Made by a program: the position numbers and the translations under genes. The notes under the pieces were generated by a model. The model saw nothing but the letters and a program-made list of their open reading frames with translations, was not told where the DNA came from and made no database searches. A stretch of 64,000 bases of DNA from Hymenobacter psychrophilus (GTDB lineage: Bacteria; Bacteroidota; Bacteroidia; Cytophagales; Hymenobacteraceae). Below, in pieces: positions 8,914 to 17,064 of the stretch; position 1 is the stretch's first letter; each line of letters opens with the position of its first letter. Location of the stretch: assembly GCF_900107135.1 (NCBI RefSeq), contig NZ_FNOV01000006.1, positions 62,001 through 126,000 on the forward strand. Direction: 5' to 3'.

Positions 8914-8954
8914 GGATTAGAGCTTAGTGCTTGGTGGATAGAGCTTCGTTGGGC

Positions 8955-9016
8955 GTAAAGAACGTCATTCTGGATCGTTGCTTGATTCGTGGAATGTGCT
9001 GAATGACGTTCTTTAC
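8955..9016. repeat. Palindrome in a divergent promoter region
   Basis: The 16-base arms GTAAAGAACGTCATTC (8955-8970) and GAATGACGTTCTTTAC (9001-9016) are exact complements. Weaker outer symmetry extends on both sides (GAGCTTAGTGCTT near 8920, AAGCACCAAGCTC near 9040). Unlike most palindromes here it lies between two gene starts (mnmD and the thioesterase), not after a stop. Confidence 0.75.
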
Positions 9017-9058
9017 TCCCGCCTAAGCACTATTCCCTAAGCACCAAGCTCCAATAAT

Positions 9059-9487
9059 ATGTCCCGCGTCAAGGTCAATCTGCCCGAGAAATTCCTGTTC
9101 ACTGTTGAGCTGCCCATCCGCATCACCGACCTCAACTACGGCGCCCACCTCGGCAACGACGCGCTGCTGAGTTTGCTCCACGAGGCCCGGGTGCAGTTTC
9201 TGGCCCACCTTGGCCAGCCCGAGTTCGACCCCGCTACCCGCCTGGGCCACATTATGGCCGATGTGGCCATCGAGTACAAAGGCGAAGGCTTCCACGGCGA
9301 CGTACTGCGCATTCGAATGGCCGCCGACGACCTCAGCAAGTACGGTTTCGACCTGGTGTACGCCGTGGCTACCACCAGCGGCCGCGAAATTGCGCGGGCC
9401 AAAACCGGCATGCTCTGCTTCGACTACAACACGCGCAAGCTGCGCCTGCTACCCGACGATTACGCGGCCCAACTGCGGGGTGAATAA
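9059..9487 (+). CDS. Acyl-CoA thioesterase, hotdog fold
   Basis: A 142-residue 4HBT-type thioesterase that would hydrolyse an acyl-CoA; the acyl specificity cannot be read. The fold is indicated by LPIRITDLNYGAHLGNDALLSLLHEARVQFL, where D and N-Y-G-x-H-x-G-N mark the 4HBT active-site loop and the long central helix. IEYKGEGFHGDVLRI and ARAKTGMLCFDY are the following beta strands. The ATG at 9059 is the only sensible start. It converges with the aminopeptidase gene 10 bases downstream. Confidence 0.85.
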   Translation: MSRVKVNLPEKFLFTVELPIRITDLNYGAHLGNDALLSLLHEARVQFLAHLGQPEFDPATRLGHIMADVAIEYKGEGFHGDVLRIRMAADDLSKYGFDLVYAVATTSGREIARAKTGMLCFDYNTRKLRLLPDDYAAQLRGE

Positions 9488-9497
9488 CGGCACGGCG

Positions 9498-11147
9498 CTA
9501 CAGCTGCGGCAACTTGAACGCGTCGAGGGCGCTGGGACGGGCCATTAGCGCCTCCACATCGGCCACGGTGCGCGGGGCCTCACCCGAAAGGTTTTCGTAG
9601 CCGGTGGGCGTGATGAGCAGGTCGTCTTCGATGCGCACGCCGATGTTCCACCACTTCTGGTCGCAGGGGCTGCCTTCGGGGATGTAAATGCCGGGCTCGA
9701 CGGTGATGACGTTGCCGGCCGCCAGCGGGCCGTAGCCGCCCCGGTCGTGTACATCGAGGCCCAGGTAGTGGCTGGTGCCGTGCGGGAAGTAGCGGCGCGC
9801 CTCCTCGGCCTTGGCAATGATGCCGAGCTTCAGCAAGCCTTCGGCTACCACGTTGCGGGCGGCCTGGTCGGGGGCCTGGAAGGTGGCACCGGGCCGGCAG
9901 ACGGCAAACCCGGCTTCCTGCGCCGCCAGCACCAGCTCGTAAATCTGGCGCTGGGCGGGGCTGAACCTGCCACTGGGCGGGATGGTGCGCGTCACGTCGG
10001 CCGAGTAGCCGCGGTATTCGGCCCCGCAGTCCATCAGCACCAGGTCGTTGCCAACCTGGGGTTTATTGTTGGTTTCGTAATGCAGAATGCAGCCGTTGGC
10101 CCCGGCGCCCACAATGCTGGGGTAGCCCTCGAACTCGGCGCCGTACCGGCGGTACACAAACTCGTGGATGCCCTGTAGCTCCCGCTCGCCCAGTCCGGTT
10201 TGGGCGGCCTTCATCACCTCCTGCTGGCCCACGGCACTAATGCGCACGGCGCGCCGGAGCAGCACTAGTTCCTCGGGCGTTTTCACGGCCCGCAGCTCAT
10301 TAAGGGCGCCATCGAGGATGGTGGCGTTGAAGCGCAGGGCGGGCCGGGTGGCCAGCGCCTGCTGCCGCTCGGCATCGGTCGAGGCTTTCAGGTAGCGCTG
10401 CACGTAGGCATCCTGCGCGACCGAGGGCCGCTGCCGAATCCGGTTTTCGAGCATCTGCCGGGTGCGGTCGGCGCTGGTCACGCCCTGCTGCTGCATGGTC
10501 TGGTACAGGGCCTCCTGCCGGGGGTTGAAATCGGCGGGTACGGCGGCCTGCCGGCGAAACGTGGCCAGCAGGTCGTAAAGGTCGGCCGGGTCGGAGGGGT
10601 TGTCGCGCACATCCGTGGGCAGATCCAGGAACAGCACGTTGCTGAAATCGGCCCAGCGGATGCCGGCCTTGGCAAACGCCTGGTTATCGGCCGCAAACTG
10701 CAGCTGCAACTGCTGCCTGGCGCCCTCGGTGCCCAGGCGGCGGCCGGTCCACTGCTCGCGCCGGGCGTCGCGGGGCTGCACGAACAGGGCCTCCGTAACG
10801 CCCGGCTGGCCGCTCAGCGTCTGGGGCGCCTGGAAGAGCACCAGCACGGCGTCGGGCTCCTCGTACCCGGTGAGGTAATAGAAATCGGGGTTCTGGTGGT
10901 AGAGGTAGTCTACATCGTTGGCCCGGTTGCGCACGGGCGCGGCAAACAGCACGGCCACGGACCCCGGCGGCAGCGCCTGTCGCAGCAACTCGCGCCGCTG
11001 CTTATGAAAGCCTGGGCTCAGTGCATCGGCCGGCCGGGCGGGGCCGGCGGTAGTGGTTGGCTGGGCCCGGGCCGAGGCGGCGACCAGCAGCAGGCTGGCC
11101 GCCACGCATAGCGGCCTCAAACTCGAAGGGAAGCGAAAAGCAGGCAT
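9498..11147 (-). CDS. Secreted Xaa-Pro aminopeptidase (M24B family)
   Basis: A 549-residue metallopeptidase that removes N-terminal residues ahead of proline, with an export signal (MPAFRFPSSLRPLCVAASLLLVAASARAQ). The order is an AMP_N domain with DVDYLYHQNPDFYYLTGYEEPDAVL, then the pita-bread catalytic domain. Metal ligands are visible in VLMDCGAEYRGYSADVTRTIP (both Asp), FPHGTSHYLGLDVHD (His), ITVEPGIYIPEG (Glu) and VRIEDDLLIT (Glu). The ATG at 11147 is chosen because it begins the signal peptide; the frame remains open to 11261 with an Arg-rich stretch of no value. An exported location (periplasm or outside) is inferred. Confidence 0.9.
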   Translation of the reverse strand: MPAFRFPSSLRPLCVAASLLLVAASARAQPTTTAGPARPADALSPGFHKQRRELLRQALPPGSVAVLFAAPVRNRANDVDYLYHQNPDFYYLTGYEEPDAVLVLFQAPQTLSGQPGVTEALFVQPRDARREQWTGRRLGTEGARQQLQLQFAADNQAFAKAGIRWADFSNVLFLDLPTDVRDNPSDPADLYDLLATFRRQAAVPADFNPRQEALYQTMQQQGVTSADRTRQMLENRIRQRPSVAQDAYVQRYLKASTDAERQQALATRPALRFNATILDGALNELRAVKTPEELVLLRRAVRISAVGQQEVMKAAQTGLGERELQGIHEFVYRRYGAEFEGYPSIVGAGANGCILHYETNNKPQVGNDLVLMDCGAEYRGYSADVTRTIPPSGRFSPAQRQIYELVLAAQEAGFAVCRPGATFQAPDQAARNVVAEGLLKLGIIAKAEEARRYFPHGTSHYLGLDVHDRGGYGPLAAGNVITVEPGIYIPEGSPCDQKWWNIGVRIEDDLLITPTGYENLSGEAPRTVADVEALMARPSALDAFKLPQL

Positions 11148-11303
11148 AGCGGCCAAAACGAAAGGCCGCCGGCGCGGAATGCGGCAGCGGGGCCGGAAGT
11201 TACGGCTTCGGCCCGATTGGCCAAGCCCTGCACGGCGCGGCTTCCGCCAAACCCGCCGCAACCACTTGGGCCCGCTGGCCTACCTGCATCCTACCCGCAA
11301 CCA

Positions 11304-11366
11304 CACAAAGCTTCCGCAGCGGGGCCAGATTGAAATTCAACCAGGACCTGCTGCGGAAGCTTTGTG
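11304..11366 (-). terminator. Hairpin downstream of rpmB
   Basis: Seventeen-base arms CACAAAGCTTCCGCAGC (11304-11320) and the exact complement (11350-11366) form a strong stem 40 bases past the rpmB stop. No long T-run follows on the minus strand, so termination is inferred from stem strength and position. Confidence 0.6.
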
Positions 11367-11407
11367 CTAACCAATCAGCTTATTTCTCTAGAAGAGAAAC
11401 GGGAAAG

Positions 11408-11647
11408 CTAGTAAGTGATGAAGCCTTGCTCCTTCGCCTTCTTCAGCACGGCCATGATGCCGTTCTTGTTGATGGTGCGGATGGTGCTGGTCGCTACTTT
11501 CAGCGTAACCCAGGCATCCTGTTCGGGGATGTAGAAACGCTTCTTCTGCAGGTTCGGGTAGAACTTGCGCTTGGTTTTGTTGTTGGCGTGCGAAACGTTG
11601 TTGCCTACGCGGGTACGCTTGCCGGTCAGATCACAAACTCGGGCCAT
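11408..11647 (-). CDS. rpmB: 50S ribosomal protein L28
   Basis: A 79-residue ribosomal protein of the large subunit. It begins [11 protein letters not shown] and continues [25 protein letters not shown], the standard L28 pattern, and ends in the basic [14 protein letters not shown] helix. Only one of the four zinc-ribbon cysteines found in some L28 proteins is present (C5), so it is the zinc-free type. It is transcribed alone; rpmG, its partner in many genomes, is not adjacent. Confidence 0.96.
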   Translation of the reverse strand: MARVCDLTGKRTRVGNNVSHANNKTKRKFYPNLQKKRFYIPEQDAWVTLKVATSTIRTINKNGIMAVLKKAKEQGFITY

Positions 11648-11744
11648 GATATCAGGAACTTAGTGGTTTCAATTCGGAAAAACAGGGCCGCAAAGATCGG
11701 AATATTCCGGCAGGAACAAAACCTGCACCCTGAAAAATAGCGGA

Positions 11745-11945
11745 TTAGCCGCCAGATTTCTTATTTATCCCCGGCTTTTCGCCTTTTGCCCCCTGCCAGG
11801 GGCAGTGCCGGCAGCCGTTGCCGCAGCAAAAGCCCCGGCGGCGGTGGTACTGCTCGGTGAACACCATATAGCCTTCGGGCGAGAGGTAAAAGTCGCCGGG
11901 CTGCAACGGTTTGGCCAGGAAAGCTGCCAGGCGCGCGGCACTCAT
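11745..11945 (-). CDS. DUF5522 small cysteine-rich protein
   Basis: A 66-residue protein with the DUF5522 core: DFYLSPEGYMVFTEQYH followed by RRRGFCCGNGCRHCPW, a four-cysteine cluster (CCxxxCxxC) that could bind a metal or Fe-S centre. The start ATG at 11945 overlaps the ridA stop in an ATGA arrangement, so the two are translationally coupled. Function unknown. The C-terminal tail is basic. The frame extends further upstream only into ridA. Confidence 0.8.
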   Translation of the reverse strand: MSAARLAAFLAKPLQPGDFYLSPEGYMVFTEQYHRRRGFCCGNGCRHCPWQGAKGEKPGINKKSGG

Positions 11946-12331
11946 CGGGCGGCGGCGGGCAACACGGCCACGCACTCAATCTCGACCAGCGCATCGAGCG
12001 GCAGCCGCGACACTTCGACGGTGCTGCGGGCCGGCCGATGCTCGCCGAAGCAGGCGTCGTACACGGTGTTCATACGCGGAAAATCAGCGAAATTCTTCAG
12101 GAAGACCGTCGTTTTCACGATATCGGCCAGGCCCAGGTGGCGGGCCGAAAGCACGGTAGCCAGGTTGTCGAGTACCTGGCGGGTTTGGTCTTCAATGGTC
12201 AGCGCCTCTACCCGGCCCGAGGCGGGAGCGATGGGCGTCTGGCCCGAGCAGAACACGAAGCCGTTGGCCTCGATGGCCTGGGCGTAGGGCCCCACAGCCG
12301 CGGGAGCATCTGGATGATGAACGATTTGCAT
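11942..12331 (-). CDS. ridA: RidA family reactive-intermediate deaminase
   Basis: A 129-residue YjgF/YER057c/UK114 protein. Family members hydrolyse reactive enamine/imine intermediates released by PLP enzymes such as threonine dehydratase, as trimers in the cytoplasm. Motifs: PAAVGPYAQAIEANGFVFCSGQ at the N-terminus, the TRQVLDNLATVL helix, and RSTVEVSRLPLDALVEIECVA near the C-terminus, which carries the catalytic-site Arg and Glu. It is coupled to the downstream DUF5522 gene and divergent from rocD, another gene of amino-acid metabolism. Confidence 0.92.
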   Translation of the reverse strand: MQIVHHPDAPAAVGPYAQAIEANGFVFCSGQTPIAPASGRVEALTIEDQTRQVLDNLATVLSARHLGLADIVKTTVFLKNFADFPRMNTVYDACFGEHRPARSTVEVSRLPLDALVEIECVAVLPAAAR

Positions 12332-12373
12332 GCGCTAAAGGTACGGCGGCGGCGGGTGTGAGGACGCAGCCGC

Positions 12374-12407
12374 TTGCGGCGGGCAAACCGGGTTTTCCGT
12401 AACTTTG
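12374..12407 (+). promoter_or_regulatory. Promoter of rocD
   Basis: TTG at 12374-12376 and TAACTTTG at 12400-12407, separated by 23 bases, match the Bacteroidota housekeeping promoter pattern TTG-N17-23-TAnnTTTG. The rocD start codon lies 31 bases downstream. Confidence 0.6.
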
Positions 12408-12438
12408 GGAATATCACGCTTTAACCTTCGCTCTGCTT

Positions 12439-13710
12439 ATGTCCGTTACTTCCCACCCGACCGCCACCGCCCAACCCACCGACACGCTCACCCGCAGCCA
12501 GGAAATTATGGCGCTGGAAGACCAGTATGGGGCCCACAACTACCACCCGCTGCCCGTGGTGCTGAGCCGGGGCGAGGGCGTGCATTTGTGGGACGTGGAG
12601 GGCAAACACTACTTCGATTTCCTGTCGGCCTACTCGGCCGTGAATCAGGGCCACTGCCACCCGCGTATCATCGGGGCCCTCACCGAGCAGGCCCAGCGGC
12701 TCACGCTCACGAGCCGGGCCTTCTTCAACGACCAGCTCGGGGCGGCCGAAAAGCAGCTCTGCGACATCTTCCGGTACGACAAGGCGCTGCTGATGAATTC
12801 GGGGGCCGAGGCCGTAGAAACCGCCCTCAAGCTGGCCCGCAAATGGGGCTACCAGGAGAAAGGCATTGCCCCCAACCAGGCCCGGATTCTGGTGGCCGAG
12901 CACAACTTCCACGGTCGCACTACCGGCATCATCTCCTTCAGCACCGACCCCGACTCGACCACCGGCTTCGGCCCCTACGTGCCCGGCTACCAGGTAGTGC
13001 CCTACGACGATCTGGAAGCCCTGGCCGAAGCATTGAAGGACCCGCAGGTATGCGCCTTCATGGTTGAGCCCATTCAAGGCGAGGCCGGCGTAATGGTACC
13101 TTCGGAAGGCTACCTGTTCAAGGCCGCTGCGCTGTGCCGCGAGCATAACGTGCTGTTTATTGCCGATGAAATCCAGACCGGCCTGGGCCGGACCGGCGAG
13201 CTGCTGGCCATCTGCTACGAGGGCGTGCACGCCGATATCCTCATTCTGGGCAAGGCGTTGAGCGGGGGCGTGCTGCCGGTGTCGGCGGTGCTGGCCGACG
13301 ACAACATCATGCTCACCATTCAGCCCGGCCAGCACGGCTCCACGTTTGGCGGCAACCCGCTGGCCGCGGTGGTGATGCGCGCCGCTTTGGATGTGCTCAT
13401 CGACGAGAAGCTGACCGAAAATGCCCGCGCTTTGGGCGAAGTATTCCGCGAGCGGATGCGCCAGATACAGGCCAAGCGGCCCGAAGTAGTGCAATTGGTG
13501 CGCGGCAAGGGCCTGCTGAACGCCGTAGTGATTACGCCCGCCGCCGACGGCCGCACGGCCTGGGACGTATGCGTGAGTTTGATGGAGCGCGGCGTGCTGG
13601 CCAAGCCCACCCACGGCGACATCATCCGCTTCGCCCCCCCGCTGGTCATCAACGAGGAGCAACTCCACGAGGCCTGCGACGTTATCGAAGAGGTAATCCT
13701 GGCTTTCTAA
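12439..13710 (+). CDS. rocD: Ornithine--oxo-acid transaminase
   Basis: PLP-dependent class III aminotransferase that converts ornithine and 2-oxoglutarate to glutamate semialdehyde and glutamate. The 423-residue protein shows [26 protein letters not shown] and [18 protein letters not shown] at the N-terminus (the ornithine-specific pattern), [27 protein letters not shown], the D of [14 protein letters not shown], and the PLP lysine K272 in [10 protein letters not shown]. Acetylornithine aminotransferases lack the N-terminal YGAHNYHPL motif. It has its own promoter and a strong terminator. Confidence 0.95.
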   Translation: MSVTSHPTATAQPTDTLTRSQEIMALEDQYGAHNYHPLPVVLSRGEGVHLWDVEGKHYFDFLSAYSAVNQGHCHPRIIGALTEQAQRLTLTSRAFFNDQLGAAEKQLCDIFRYDKALLMNSGAEAVETALKLARKWGYQEKGIAPNQARILVAEHNFHGRTTGIISFSTDPDSTTGFGPYVPGYQVVPYDDLEALAEALKDPQVCAFMVEPIQGEAGVMVPSEGYLFKAAALCREHNVLFIADEIQTGLGRTGELLAICYEGVHADILILGKALSGGVLPVSAVLADDNIMLTIQPGQHGSTFGGNPLAAVVMRAALDVLIDEKLTENARALGEVFRERMRQIQAKRPEVVQLVRGKGLLNAVVITPAADGRTAWDVCVSLMERGVLAKPTHGDIIRFAPPLVINEEQLHEACDVIEEVILAF

Positions 13711-13722
13711 AGCAGAAGAATT

Positions 13723-13771
13723 ATAAAGTAAGCCGCCCGTCATGTTCTGCATGACGGGCGGCTTACTTTAT
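13723..13771 (+). terminator. rocD terminator
   Basis: Perfect 21-base arms (13723-13743 and 13751-13771) around the 7-base loop GTTCTGC start 12 bases past the rocD stop. The stem is GC-rich at its centre and ends in TTTAT. Confidence 0.85.
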
Positions 13772-13985
13772 TGCCTGCTCCACTCCAGCCAACATCCTGC
13801 CCGCTGCGGCCTGCCTTTTGGCAGGCCGTTCGTCGTGGTAGCGGGCCCGTTCATCGGGCGGACAAAGACGCCGCCGACAATTCGCAGGAATTGGTGGTGT
13901 ACAACCAAAGGTTGACCGAAGAAACCAGCGAGCAGCCTGCCGGTGCCGGTACCTTTGTTCTACAAATCCCCCCAAAACTACCGTT

Positions 13986-14216
13986 ATGCGTCCTTTCCGC
14001 CTGTTGCTGCTTGCTGGTGTTGTTGCTTCCTCATTGGCTAGCTGCCAGACCAGCCGCTTGGCGCTGGCGGCCCAGCCAGCTGGGGTGTTCGCATCGTTGC
14101 CCGAGTACACGCCAGCCGATTCGACCGAAATAGTAGTGTTGCTGCACGATTCGCAGGGGCCGCAGGCTACCCGCGTAGTGATGCCGGCCGGTGAGGCGGC
14201 CTTGTTCCGTCGGTAG
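13986..14216 (+). CDS. Small lipoprotein
   Basis: A 76-residue predicted lipoprotein. The signal peptide LLLLAGVVASSLASC carries a lipobox (LASC), so the mature protein would start at C20. The rest has no recognised domain. A TACCTTTG element at 13950-13957 suits a -7 box 28 bases before the start. It belongs with two more lipoproteins just downstream but does not share their CRSE motif. The 214 bases before it contain no convincing gene. Confidence 0.6.
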   Translation: MRPFRLLLLAGVVASSLASCQTSRLALAAQPAGVFASLPEYTPADSTEIVVLLHDSQGPQATRVVMPAGEAALFRR

Positions 14217-14246
14217 TTGGGGCAGGCGGGCGTTGCTGAGTTATTG

Positions 14247-14296
14247 AACCGCCGCGGCGGCTTCCGGCAGCGGAGGCCGCCGCGGTTTGTTTTTAT
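14247..14296 (+). terminator. Hairpin terminator after the small lipoprotein
   Basis: A GC-rich stem (AACCG..CGGCGGC..TCCG paired with CGGAGGCCGCCGCGGTT, one 3-base bulge) is followed by TTGTTTTTAT. It lies 30 bases past the stop at 14216. Confidence 0.7.
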
Positions 14297-14305
14297 CTTG
14301 CGGCC

Positions 14306-14836
14306 ATGCAAAAAACATTAAGCGGACGCTGGTGGCTGGCGGCACTGCTGCTGACTATAGGCTGCCGCAGCGAACAGGCCGCCTTCTCGTTCCGGCCGGC
14401 GGCCCCGGCCGTTTCGTTGGCGGCTCCGGTTGCCCCCGTTTCACCGGCTGCTACCTTGCTGGCGGCCCCGACAATACCCGCCCCGGTGGTGGCACAAGGC
14501 GGCGTAATCGTCGCGCCTTTGCGCAATGCAATGCTGGCTTCGGCTCGGCCCAATTTGCAACGGCCGGTGCGGGCCGTTGCCCGGTTACGGCGGCCCGCAT
14601 TGATGCGCGTGAGCCGGCCGGAAACTGCCAGCCGCGCCACTCATCCCGATACGCTGCACTGGATACTGGGCGCGGCGCTGGTGGTGGCGGGCGTAGTGGG
14701 CGGCCTGCTGCTCGGCGGCTGGCTGGGCCTGGGCGTGGGGGCGGGGCTGGTGCTGCTGGGCTACTACTTTATATTGAAGGCCCTGGGCGGGCAGCAGGCG
14801 TGGCTGGAGGTGTTTCAGGAGTTCTTCAATATGTGA
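14306..14836 (+). CDS. Lipoprotein with C-terminal membrane segments (paralogue 1)
   Basis: A 176-residue protein. The signal peptide ends in a lipobox before the cysteine of TIGCRSEQAAFSF. A Pro/Ala-rich linker (about 30-105) follows, then two adjacent hydrophobic segments (about 115-160, LGAALVVAGVVGGLLLGGWLGLGVGAGLVLLGYYFI). The next gene encodes a protein of the same plan with the same GCRSExxAFxFxPA start, so these are tandem duplicates. No known domain is recognised; the TM pair at the C-terminus of a lipoprotein is unusual. Confidence 0.65.
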   Translation: MQKTLSGRWWLAALLLTIGCRSEQAAFSFRPAAPAVSLAAPVAPVSPAATLLAAPTIPAPVVAQGGVIVAPLRNAMLASARPNLQRPVRAVARLRRPALMRVSRPETASRATHPDTLHWILGAALVVAGVVGGLLLGGWLGLGVGAGLVLLGYYFILKALGGQQAWLEVFQEFFNM

Positions 14837-14840
14837 GGAG

Positions 14841-15392
14841 ATGAGACGTTGGCTGCTACCGTTTGGGTTGGTGTTGGGCTTGCTGGCCGGGTGTCGGAGC
14901 GAACGGGTGGCGTTTCAGTTCCAGCCGGCCACTACCACGTCCTTCACATCAAAATCTTCTACTCCGCGCGACGAAAATCCGCAGACCAGAAGACCTGTTT
15001 GCCTGAGTTCGGTATCGGTTGCTAAGCCCACCGAAGCTCCGCGACCGGTAGTAGCAACTCCCAGCGTTACTTCGGCTGCTTATAAGCGGCCGAAGTACGC
15101 AAGGGTGTTGAAGCTGCTTCCACGGTTACTACCCACTTCTTTAGTATTGCATCCTATAATGGGGGCCAGAAACAGGTGCTCTGCTGCCGTAAGGCATGTG
15201 AAGCAGCAGTCCGAGCCATCTACTCCGCTCATTGAGCCTTCTACTCTGCTTATAATTGCGGGAGCCGCACTTTTGATGTTTCTGATTGTAAAATTTCCGC
15301 TGGTTACCCTTCTGGTGCTGGGAGGGTTGCTGACTGCGGGCTTAGTGTACTTAATCATTATTTTTTCCGGACGAGGTTGGCCATATGGCTAA
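14841..15392 (+). CDS. Lipoprotein with C-terminal membrane segments (paralogue 2)
   Basis: A 183-residue paralogue of the preceding gene, starting four bases after its stop, so probably co-transcribed. It has the lipobox LLAGCRSERVAFQFQPA, a Ser/Thr/Pro-rich linker, and a C-terminal hydrophobic pair (about 135-172, LLIIAGAALLMFLIVKFPLVTLLVLGGLLTAGLVYLIII). The linker has diverged almost beyond recognition and is lower in GC, while the ends are conserved. Function unknown. Confidence 0.65.
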   Translation: MRRWLLPFGLVLGLLAGCRSERVAFQFQPATTTSFTSKSSTPRDENPQTRRPVCLSSVSVAKPTEAPRPVVATPSVTSAAYKRPKYARVLKLLPRLLPTSLVLHPIMGARNRCSAAVRHVKQQSEPSTPLIEPSTLLIIAGAALLMFLIVKFPLVTLLVLGGLLTAGLVYLIIIFSGRGWPYG

Positions 15393-15455
15393 CGCCCCCA
15401 TCCCCCGCAACCTTACCTTTGCGGCCGTTGTTCTATCCGGTCTTACCAAGTGAAA

Positions 15456-16454
15456 ATGTCCATGCCCCAAGTACCCACCCACCGTCCGCGCCGCAACCGT
15501 AAGTCACAGGTTATCCGCGACATGGTGCAGGAAACCCGCCTTACGGCCCACGACTTCATATTCCCGCTCTTTCTCATCGAAGGCCAGAACCAGCAGGTCG
15601 AGGTCAAGTCGATGCCCGGTATTTTCCGGTATTCGGCCGACCGTATCATCGAGGAAATCGGGCGCTGCGTGGAGTTAGGCATCCACTCCTTCGCCCCGTT
15701 CCCGAGCATCAACGACGGGCTGAAGGACCGGCTGGCCCGCGAGTCGGCCAACCCCGAGGGCCTGTACCTGAAGACGGTGGCCGATATTCGGCGGCAGTTT
15801 CCGGAGGTGGTGCTGATGACCGACGTGGCTATGGACCCCTACTCGTCCGACGGCCACGATGGCGTGGTAGACGCCGAATCGGGCGAGATTCTCAACGATG
15901 CCACCCTGGAAGTGCTCGGCCAGATGGCCCTGGCCCAGGCCCGCGCCGGCGCCGACATCATCGGCCCGAGCGACATGATGGACGGCCGCGTAGCCTGGAT
16001 TCGGGAAGTGCTCGACAGCAACGCGTTTTCGCACGTGAGCATCATGAGCTACACGGCCAAGTACGCCTCGGCCTTCTACGGTCCCTTCCGCGACGCCCTG
16101 GATTCGGCCCCCAAAAAAGGCGACAAGAAAAGCTACCAGATGAACCCGGCCAACCGCCGCGAAGCCCTGCGCGAACTGGCGCTCGATGAAGCCGAAGGCG
16201 CCGACATGGTGATGGTGAAGCCCGCCCTGAGCTACCTCGACGTGATTATGGACGTGAAAAACCACACCCACCTGCCCGTAACAGCCTATAACGTGAGCGG
16301 CGAGTACGCCATGGTGAAAGCGGCGGCTCAGCAGGGCTGGCTCGACGGCGAGAAGACCATGATGGAAGTGCTGCTCAGCATCAAGCGCGCCGGCGCCGAC
16401 GCCATCCTGACCTACTTCGCCAAGGAGGCCGCCGAAGTGCTGCGCCGCGGGTAA
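15456..16454 (+). CDS. hemB: Delta-aminolevulinic acid dehydratase (porphobilinogen synthase)
   Basis: Condenses two 5-aminolevulinate molecules to porphobilinogen in tetrapyrrole synthesis. The product has about 332 residues. Motifs: RPRRNRKSQVIRDMVQET and FIFPLFLIEGQ at the N-terminus, MTDVAMDPYSSDGHDGVV in the metal-binding region, IGPSDMMDGRVAWIREVLD, the Schiff-base lysine region MVMVKPALSYLDV, and AYNVSGEYAMVKAA. The cysteines of the zinc-type enzyme (CxCxxyc) are replaced by an Asp-containing loop (DVAMDPYSSDGHD), implying a magnesium-type enzyme. Possible starts are GTG 15450, ATG 15456 and ATG 15462; 15456 is a compromise. Confidence 0.94.
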   Translation: MSMPQVPTHRPRRNRKSQVIRDMVQETRLTAHDFIFPLFLIEGQNQQVEVKSMPGIFRYSADRIIEEIGRCVELGIHSFAPFPSINDGLKDRLARESANPEGLYLKTVADIRRQFPEVVLMTDVAMDPYSSDGHDGVVDAESGEILNDATLEVLGQMALAQARAGADIIGPSDMMDGRVAWIREVLDSNAFSHVSIMSYTAKYASAFYGPFRDALDSAPKKGDKKSYQMNPANRREALRELALDEAEGADMVMVKPALSYLDVIMDVKNHTHLPVTAYNVSGEYAMVKAAAQQGWLDGEKTMMEVLLSIKRAGADAILTYFAKEAAEVLRRG

Positions 16455-16478
16455 GGGGAAGAGCTGCTTATTATAGTA

Positions 16479-16520
16479 GAACGTCATGCTGCGCTTGTCG
16501 AAGCATGACGTTCTTTTTTG
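16479..16520 (+). terminator. hemB terminator
   Basis: Arms GAACGTCATGCT (16479-16490) and AGCATGACGTTC (16502-16513), then six T. It lies 25 bases past the hemB stop. It also overlaps the ATG at 16505 that would open the next gene. A member of the GTCATGCT palindrome family. Confidence 0.75.
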
Positions 16521-17059
16521 ATCTTTCTTCCCTGCTCTCCTTGACTTCCCCCGTATCCCTGCGCCTCGCTACCCCCACCGACCTGCCGAATTTACTCGCC
16601 CTGCTGGCCCAGGTGGTGCCGCTGATGCTGGCGGCCGGCAACCGCCAATGGTCGGCCGACTACCCCAACGAAGCCGTGTTCCGGGCTGATATGGAAGCGG
16701 GCCATTTGTGGGTGGCGGAACTGGAGGGGCAGTTGGCCGGCTTTGCCGCCCTCACCCACAACCACCAGGATGCCGAGTATGCCCAGGCCGACTGGGACTT
16801 CGCCGAGCCGGCCCTCGTAACGCACCGGCTGGCCGTGGCCCCGGCAGCCCAGGGCCGCGGCGTGGCGGCAGCCCTGCTCGCCCAGGCCGAAACCCTGGCC
16901 CGGCAGCAGGGCCTGCGCGCGCTGCGGGTGGACACCAACTCCGAAAACGCCGCCACGCAACAACTGTTTCCAAAGCTGGGCTACCGGTTTGCGGGCGAAA
17001 TCACGCTGGCGTTCCGGCCGGGGCTGCGGTTTTTCTGCTACGAGAAGCGGCTGGCCTGA
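16505..17059 (+). CDS. GNAT-family N-acetyltransferase
   Basis: An acetyl-CoA-dependent N-acetyltransferase of about 184 residues; the substrate is unknown. The GNAT fold is shown by SLRLATPTDLPNLLALL (motif C/D), WVAELEGQLAGFAAL, then motif A VTHRLAVAPAAQGRGVAAALLAQAETLARQQG with the Q/RxxGxG/A pyrophosphate loop, and motif B LRVDTNSENAATQQLFPKLGYRFAGE. The ATG at 16505 lies inside the hemB terminator hairpin and gives a hydrophobic leader not expected in this family. A TTG at 16541 (MTSPVSLRLA) is a likely true start. Confidence 0.85.
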   Translation: MTFFFDLSSLLSLTSPVSLRLATPTDLPNLLALLAQVVPLMLAAGNRQWSADYPNEAVFRADMEAGHLWVAELEGQLAGFAALTHNHQDAEYAQADWDFAEPALVTHRLAVAPAAQGRGVAAALLAQAETLARQQGLRALRVDTNSENAATQQLFPKLGYRFAGEITLAFRPGLRFFCYEKRLA

Positions 17060-17064
17060 GCAGG

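Noticed and set aside
13771..14133. A 120-codon open frame before the small lipoprotein
   Set aside because: No start context, no domain, and it overlaps the better-supported lipoprotein in another frame.
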